Below, piece after piece: positions 57,078 to 64,000 of a DNA stretch of 64,000 nt. The translations under genes were made by a program, and so were the position numbers. The stretch covers positions 744,001 to 808,000 of the forward strand of contig VFIW01000010.1 in NCBI GenBank assembly GCA_006386115.1. Reading direction: 5' to 3'. The notes under the pieces are model-generated. The model did not search any database, was not told the DNA's origin, and saw only the letters and a program-made list of their open reading frames with translations. Each line of letters opens with the position of its first letter. The stretch's first letter is position 1. This DNA is from Globisporangium splendens (taxonomy: Eukaryota > Oomycota > Peronosporomycetes > Pythiales > Pythiaceae).

Positions 57078-59232
57078 TGCGAACCCGATGCCGATCAGAG
57101 ACGCCGTGCGCTCGACCAGCACGTCCCTATTTCCTGCGATTGTCGCCATGAGGTTCTGCATCGTTTGCGCCGACGACTGAGGAGTAGCTGTTGACGTAGC
57201 ACTCACTCCATTCCACGCGATAATGAACGTCACTTGAGGCTGCACAAGCGGCGCATATATGGAGAGCGTTTGAATCTCGCTGTGCGCTCCTCTCTGAAGC
57301 AGCTGGATCGTTACAGCCGCATTCGTTCCTGTCAAGCTCTTCGACGACGCTGCAAGCAGTGGTGGAGCAGTGACAGAGTGTTGCAACGACAGAAAAGAAA
57401 CATCCCAGATCCTTTGGTTGTTGCTGCTGGTCGCTGGCTTCGACACTTGCACATTGCCTATCGTGGAAATCGCTTGGAGCTTGGCTTGAACTGCTGCCTC
57501 CGTGCTATTGACATCAATGGCTGCGGTTGCTCCTCCACCAAAGCTCAACTGAACCGTTCCACGCAGCCCTGGCGTTTCTTGCACCAGCAACGCCACTTGC
57601 ATGTCCACTTGCGAACCTGTGAGTGTCCCGTCGTAAATCGTCTTGATCAAACTCTCAGGACGAGCCAAGCCGAGCGGGAACGTGATCGTCCACGTCATAC
57701 CGCCAGAACTGTCGGGTCCAGCGCGAGTCACTGGGACGAGATCGTCTCCTGGAATCGCTTTCATGAACTGAAGCGCGTAGCTCAGGTCGTCCGCCGAGAC
57801 ATTCCACGGCAGCGCAGGCGTTCTTACGCCTTCATACTCAAGAACAAACTCACCATCGATCGGTTGGGAGCCATTTTGGATCGTCTTGGCTTCAATCGTG
57901 GCTCCAGCTCCCGAAAGTGCGTCACTCACCAGATTCAGTTGTGGTAGATTTCCAGCATTGCTCGAAAACGCGATCGTGACCACGACACCACGTCCTGGAA
58001 GTGAGACCAAAGTCGAAATCGTCGGAAAAATGTCAGGCGCATGCAAAGGTGCAATCGCGCGCTCCAGTTCCAGAGACGACGCTGTGATCGGAAACGCACT
58101 TGAGTTAGCACCATGCGCTGTCACAAATCTCAGCATTCCGCCGACGGTATTACCAGCTTGGGTTTCTGTGATCGTCACCACAGGCATCTCATCTCGCAAA
58201 CTCGAAGCATCTTGACCGAGAAGAGGAGCATTGCCGCTTGAAGACGCAAATGTGATCGACCACGACCGACCGCCATTGTAGTCGGCATCAGAAGCAGAAA
58301 CAGTCACGGCACCAGATCCTGAAGGTAGCAAAGTCTGCACAGCATCTTGGACGGTGATCGCACTCGCATCGTAAGCCATTGGCGGGGCCACACGTTTTGA
58401 TAGCTCAGTCGAAACGTGCCAACCAGAGCTGCACTAGTTCCTGGAGCGACTTCAATGACGGTTTGTTGGGCTCCACAGTCTAGAGGTGGCAGGTTGCCTG
58501 CCCAGTCAAGAAACGTTGTGACCCATGGACCGCCAGTGGCACCGAGCGCGTTCACTCGGCCAAACACTGCCGCATCAAATGCTGTGGCCACATCAGCTGC
58601 TGCTGCATTGAAGAGAATCGTACCCGACGTTCTACCGAGCAACGTGCAGGTAAACCCTCCGCTCGTCAATGTGGTCGTGATCTTTTGCTGCTCCGATTTT
58701 GCACCCGACGAGACCGTGCTGACAGTCAGCAGCCCCGTCCCACCTGCAAGCTGTGTGATGATCGCGCTGATCGATCGGACACGAGTCGGCAACCCCTCAT
58801 GCATCGTGACCACCCATCTGTAGATCTTGTTGAGAAAAGGTCCGCTTCGAACCACTGTCGTCCCACCAGCGACGTCCATCAGCGCATTTTGGACCTCCCG
58901 CTCCGACGCATCAAACGGAATCGATGGTGTCGCTTTGCCGTCGACACTCAGCTGGAACGAACTGTAGAGCATTGCGCTTTTGCCCTGCACCAACTCGCGC
59001 ACGTGAACGCTCAAATCTCTCGATCCAGAATCCAGTAGCGAGATATTCTGCACTTGGAGCATTGAGATGTCGCCAGCTCGTTCTTGAAACGTGATCTCCC
59101 AGAAACACGAGCCTTGGGTGTCTTGTGTAGTCTTGGAAACAGCGACTTGGCCAACATTGCCAAGAGCCTCCAGCACCGCTTTCACTTCGGCTGGGGTCGC
59201 GTAGGAAGCCAGCGCAGTCGTCTGGTGGTTTC
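57078..59232 (-). pseudogene. Giant gene segment 2: more beta-sandwich repeats
   Basis: Resumes as NHQTTALASYATPAEVKAVL, continuing the repeat broken at 59233. A second frameshift lies near 58392-58402: GTFRLSYQN is in one frame, APPMAYDASAITVQDAV in the next, which is the usual continuation of the repeat. The last codons before 57078 read IGIGFA and meet an in-frame TAG at 57075-57077, after which the same frame continues as HFLFRDIVSTSSD. Confidence 0.75.
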
Positions 59233-62200
59233 CAGGACTAAGCGGAACAATCCGCCAATGTACGAGGTTGCATGCATCTCGACGACTTGAACCTCATGCA
59301 CCACGAGCGATTGGATCCCCGTCGTAATGGACACTGTCTCACCAGAGTGCGCTTGTGACTGGATACGCATTGTTTGCGCTTTTGGCACCACATCGCCATA
59401 CACTCGGAACTCTTGGATCTCAGGGACCAACGGAGTCGCAATGGTTTTGATTTGCTGCACAGTAGGCACTTGGGGATCTGCTGCGATCGTCACGCGCTGA
59501 GTAGGAGCAACCAAGGGCGATGTCGCAATGCGCACTTGCTGGACTTCTTTGATTTGCTTCAGTTGTGGGGACACACAAGTTGCAGTTTGCGGTGACAGCA
59601 CGGCTGCATCGACTACTTGATCGCCGAACCGGCACAACAGCTCATTTGCTCCGGATTGAAAGTTTCCACCAGTGATTGTCACAAGTTGACCGCCTTCGAT
59701 GTCTCCTCCGAATGGGTAAATCTTTGTCACATACAATGGTGCATCGTACGTGAACGAGAGGTTGAACGACGTGTAGTCCTGTGCATTATCCGAGACCTTC
59801 AAGGACACTTGCCTTGGACTTGGAACACTCGGTGATCGGCAAGCGACATGCGTTTGGTTGACGAACTCAGCTGACACGACCTTGTCCGCAAACATACACG
59901 TATAGCTCCGCTCCGAGTCAAACGGAGCACCAGAAATGTGCACCAAGGTGCCGCCAGTGGTAAACCCATTCAACGGGTGCAGCCCGAACGACGATGACAA
60001 GTCGCTCTGGTACTCAAACTCGCCTGCTTGCACGTCAAAGCCGACGCCATTCACACTGAGATCCAATTTCACACGTTGCGCTGCTGACGACGGCGAGATG
60101 CGCCTGATAGTCGCTGGCGCCATCGCTTTTTCTATCAATCCTGGAATGATTTGGTGTCCAAAGCGGCAGTAAATCGTATCGTACACGAATGTGCTGCTCA
60201 AAGTCAATGTGACCTGGGTTCCGCCTGTTGCTGCCCCACTGTTTGGCATCACCGACACGACTTCAAACAAGCCAGAGTACAAAAAGAAGCGTGTTGACTT
60301 TGAAAAGTCCACACCGTTGGAGCTCGCAGATACGCCGACGCTCATGCCTTGACCTGGATCCACCGTGTCAACGTATAGCCGTGCACCGGTTCCCGTCAGT
60401 GTCGTCACGCCCTGCAAACTCGACAGCTCGGTCGGATCTGCCTCCCCATCAAATACAACGCGCCACTGCCAGCCATTTGGAACGTTTGACGCATCAACAC
60501 GAGCCACAGCAGTGCTGAACAATTTGGTGAATCCGCTCTGGACTTGAGCAGCAGTTGCTTGGTAGCTGAGCAAAGAGGACGCAGCCTTTGACGTTTGCAA
60601 GCGAAAATCGCCGCTGAGAGCGGCATACGTGCCGTCCTGAAGCGTGGCGACCTGCACCACCACCCCAGGATCCGTCACGAGTGTGCTGCCAACAATAATC
60701 GGATCCACGTTCCCTGCTGTCTCAACAAATGTGATGCAGAAGTCGACTCCATTCGGTAGATCTGTTCGACTGACAACTGTGTTTAGAGCCACTGCGATAC
60801 CGAGATTGTCGATCGCAGTCTTGGCGTCCATGGCAGTTGCAGCCACCGAGAGTGCAGTGGTTGATTGTCCAGCAATCGTAAGCATGAATGTTCCCGCCAT
60901 TTTCTTCCGTTTTGCGGTATCGCCGACAATTTTCATGCCACTGGTGCCAACAAGCGATGAGCTCGCGACCACGAGCTTCGACGCACTCGTGTCAAAGAGC
61001 GCAAACGCAGCGTTCCAAACGATTCCTGTCGGTAGAACGTACTTCTTCAAGTCCACCGGCGCCAGCAACAACTTCTGAGTGAAGATTATCATCAAGTCAT
61101 CCGCGCTCACATCGTAGTTGATCGGCGATGTCGTGGCGCCACCAGTTACTCCAAGTGTAAATGTTCCACTCAATGGAACGGAAGCCGTTGCCATCCGGGA
61201 CACAGTACTGGTGATGGTCGACGCTGAGGTTAATGCTGTCGTGGTAAGAACCATCATTGCACGAGGGCTCGTTTGCGTGCTAAACGTGACATCCCACGTG
61301 TACCCATGAGCGTTCACGGCACGAGCGCGTGAGATCTCGACGACGCCAACCCCTGGCAGAACACTCAGCGCCTCCACGAGACTGGAACTCGAGACGTCCC
61401 GGCTCACGGGGACTGAAGGAAACCCTGAGTACGAGACGACAAACGAACCTGAAACTGATTGCGCGGAGCTGGTCTGGACCCGTTGCACTTCTTTCACTAT
61501 TACTGCTGCCACGTAAGGAATTTGGATCGAAACCACTGGGTTTGATACGTTAACTTGAGTGATCTGGATTCGCTGTATTTCATTTTGCACCCGCACACTT
61601 GGTCCATCCTGGATTGTTCGTGCCGATGCATAGCTCCCGTCTCCACTTAAGTAGAAACCATCGACTTCCAGCTGGGGTACGTCCCCACTTGATCGAGTGA
61701 ATGTGATCCACCAAGTGTATCCCAGCTGAGCGTCAGGTCCCGACCGTGTGACAGAGGCTACCGTGATTCCTGGCATCGCTGGTAGTCGCTCGTAAACCGA
61801 GTCTCCTGCGGTACCAGTTACTGGGGCGTTGAATTCGATTGGAAGAGACGTAGACTCACCAAGTTTGATGACAAAGTGGCTGCCAAGGATCGATCCTGGC
61901 GCCCCAATCGTTGCAATCTCCTGCACTTCTTGTGCCAGAGAAGACGAGTTAATCAATACGAACACCACTGTCGGTCGAGGAGAATACGGTGGACTTGAGC
62001 AGGAAACTGCCTTCGTGGATGCAAAACTAGCTGGCACCGAGATGCTCTCGCTAAATCGGCAGTGCGTGATGTTGTAGGGTGCTGCATCTTTCTCCAACTC
62101 AATTGTCACAAGCGTTCCTCCACGTAGTGGTCTAGTCATTGGGTGGATGCTTGCCAGTTGAACCACTGGTGCAAACGTGAACGGAGTGTTCAAAACCAGG

Positions 62201-64000
62201 AAATCAGCGCCATTGTTTGATATCTCGACCTTTGCGGTGGCGAGCGTCGACTGAGCCCACGACGAAGCATCGGATGTCGCCATGTACGGAGCCAGGGACG
62301 GCATCTGGCAGCTCATCAACTGGCTGCTATAAAACGTGCTGTTGATTGTCACTTGAATTATTTCCAGGCGCTGTTGAAGCAACGAAATCGTCAGTCGGCA
62401 GACAAGAACATCGGTATTGAGGATCCCTGAATGTGCGCCAATCTTTAACTCGGTACCTCCCATGCTCGGACCGTGAAGCGGGGCAAACGAGTCAAAACGG
62501 ATCTCAGAGTACTGAAACAGCGAGTTGGACTCGGAGACAATGCCATGCTCTGGCCGACCCAAACTAATGGCTTTCAAGTTCACAAACACACTTGCCGGAG
62601 TCGTTCCGTGTGGTGGAGACAGACAGTGCACTTTGCTCGGACTCACAAACTGAGCTAGCGCTTCCCAATCTCCGAACACGCACGCGAGATCTGGCCCGGA
62701 CACAAAATTCTCACCGCGGATCGTCACATTCGTTCCTCCAGCGACTGGTCCCATAATGGGAGTCACCGATATCACGCGAGGAACATTGACATACACAAAC
62801 TGGAGTCGCCGGCCACCAGCAGTGTCCTGTCCATTCAAATATACCTGGACAGGTACGCAGGGAGACGATACCTGCTTTACATCAACAGCTACTTCAGTGC
62901 CCACCAAATGGGTCGCATCAGCTTCAAAGAGTGGTGGCTCGCACAATTTGCCTCGTGATGAGAGATCAAACGCTCCGAGATGGGATGTGATATCCCAAGT
63001 AACGATAGTGTAGTTCTTGCCGTTCACTATTTGACCTACTGTTGCGACTTGAACCTTTTGGATCTTTGCAGATGTGCCGGCTTCCGTGATCTTCAGAATG
63101 TCCGAGCTGGTAGCATTTAGAGGGATTCTTGACGTAGCGTTACTGTCAAACTTCAGCGACAGATGCCCAACTGTAGACGGAATGCCTTCCTGCGTGCGCG
63201 ACACCTGGACCATCGCGGCTGCTCCCATCAGCTTCTGAGCGTCAACAAGAAGAGGCTGCACAGAGAAGCCATCTGCGGAAAGGAACTCGACAGTCCATGC
63301 GTAAGCTTTCCCTGCTGCTGGCCGTACTTTCACGCTTCCTTGGGGAACAATGGTCACGATCGCTTGCTCCAGCTCCTCCGCTGTTGTCGTCACGGGGATA
63401 TCACTAGTAGGCACGCCTCCGTGGCTTAACCGAAACGTACCAGCAAGCGAAGACCCTCGGCTCTGGGCTGCAACGCGAGCAGACGCCTGTGTTCCTGTGA
63501 GCTTGTCTGTGAAGACTTCCAAGCACTCATACTGCGGCGCATTGGCGACGCTGTTTGCCCCAAACGTGACTAGCCATTGATAGCCGCCGTTGCAATCTTG
63601 TGCTGATCGAGTCACTTTGAACGCTGCAACGTCCGGGAACGCCACACTGACTGCAGTCTGGACGTCAGACGCTGTTGCGTCATAGGCGATATCCGCAGTT
63701 CGTTTACTGCGGTAGCTCAACTGGAACGATCCGCCAATTTTCGAAGACGAAGCAGCTTGCACCAGGAGCCATCCTGCTTTTACAGCGTTTAGATTCGACG
63801 ACACAATGCCAGACGTGTCGAAGACTAGGGATCGTGCGGTTGCAGCTTCGGAAATGAACGTCACAAACCATCCGTAGCCATCTCCATACGAGTAAGCGGT
63901 CTCAGGCAACCGCTTTCTCTCCACAGACACCGTCTTATAAAACCCAGGCGACTCGAGCGCTTGTTTCATCGCTTTTGCCGACGTGTCCCACGGCACCGAG
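59233..64000 (-). pseudogene. Giant gene segment 1: beta-sandwich repeats and at least six IPT/TIG domains
   Basis: Open from the window edge. A roughly 90-residue repeat recurs many times, each with a start like GTFRLSHGG or GGSFQLSYR, a middle like YDATASDVQTAV and an end like GGYQWLVTFG. IPT/TIG (immunoglobulin-like) domains are marked by GPVAGGTNVTIRGENF, GPSMGGTELKI, RPLRGGTLVTIEL, GAATGGTQVTLTL, GFTTGGTLVHISG and GDIEGGQLVTITGGNF. The frame ends when one base is missing near 59233: GGLFRLVL is followed by an out-of-frame run to a stop at 59182, while the next segment resumes in another frame. Confidence 0.8.

Larger units (their letters stand above)
48373..64000 (-). pseudogene. Giant IPT/TIG-repeat, Cys-rich, polytopic membrane protein gene with seven disabling lesions (5' end beyond window)
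   Basis: On the minus strand coding sequence runs from the right edge to 48373, over 5,000 codons, with only two introns (50839-50929, 50422-50491). Order: beta-sandwich and IPT/TIG repeats, Cys-rich repeats, then about 11 membrane helices and a charged tail. The frame is broken by frameshifts near 59233, near 58400, at a 16-bp duplication (54775-54806) and near 50995, and by in-frame stops TAG 57075, TGA 49945 and TGA 48808. Between lesions the sequence stays fully coding, so decay is recent, or the assembly carries errors, or some stops are read through. Neighbouring genes are intact apart from one PKG frameshift. The architecture suggests a large cell-surface or flagellar-surface glycoprotein; that role is inference. 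Confidence 0.75.

Overview
This window is nuclear DNA from a eukaryote with compact, intron-rich genes. Almost every intron I could place is 63-140 nt long. The gene set (E(z)-type methyltransferase, PP2A scaffold, cGMP-dependent kinase, LRR receptor kinase of TKL type, SHIPPO-like protein, PdxT, fungal-type UPRT, tandem PH-domain proteins and a giant IPT/TIG membrane protein) fits an oomycete. The intron density suggests a Saprolegniales-like or Pythium-like genome more than Phytophthora. That assignment is inference from gene content, not a database match.

Layout, left to right. 1-2067 (-): 5' part of a secreted GH3 glycosidase. 2437-5849 (-): a complete 12-exon EZH2-like gene, divergent from 6409-7325 (+) pdxT. 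7538-10314 (-): PP2A scaffold A subunit in 10 exons, divergent from 10731-12615 (+), a UPF0652/DUF2009 protein. 12839-14101 and 14732-18265 (-): two neighbouring PH-domain proteins (2 and 7 PH domains), both ending in a CaaX box. 18986-20044 (-): uracil phosphoribosyltransferase. 20426-22395 (-): orphan gene. 22396-25133 holds no gene that I can support. 25134-28174 (+): LRR receptor-like kinase. 28424-30008 (+): SHIPPO/ubiquitin-like gene with unresolved splicing. 30103-32271 (-): GFAT with an organelle-type leader, divergent from 32781-34958 (+) mitochondrial-type MetRS. 35108-37008 (+): coiled-coil/WD40 protein. 37143-38500 (-): HIBCH, divergent from 38791-39932 (+), an orphan His-rich protein. 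40049-43494 (-): PKG. 44507-45565 (-): a third PH-domain protein. 45566-48372: non-genic, with degenerate repeats. 48373-64000 (-): a giant IPT/TIG plus Cys-rich plus polytopic membrane protein gene with seven disabling lesions.

The genes do not form one pathway; this is ordinary oomycete housekeeping and signalling content. Themes that recur are phosphoinositide/membrane signalling (three PH proteins, two of them probably prenylated), kinase/phosphatase signalling (LRR-TKL kinase, PKG, PP2A-A), mitochondrial metabolism (MetRS, HIBCH, GFAT with a leader) and PRC2 chromatin silencing. The points most worth checking are the multiply disrupted giant gene, a lone frameshift in PKG, two GC-AG introns that restore conserved motifs exactly, and a splice donor preference for GTACG over GTAAG.

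All exon coordinates were built by hand from reading phase, splice motifs and family conservation. No search or alignment was run.
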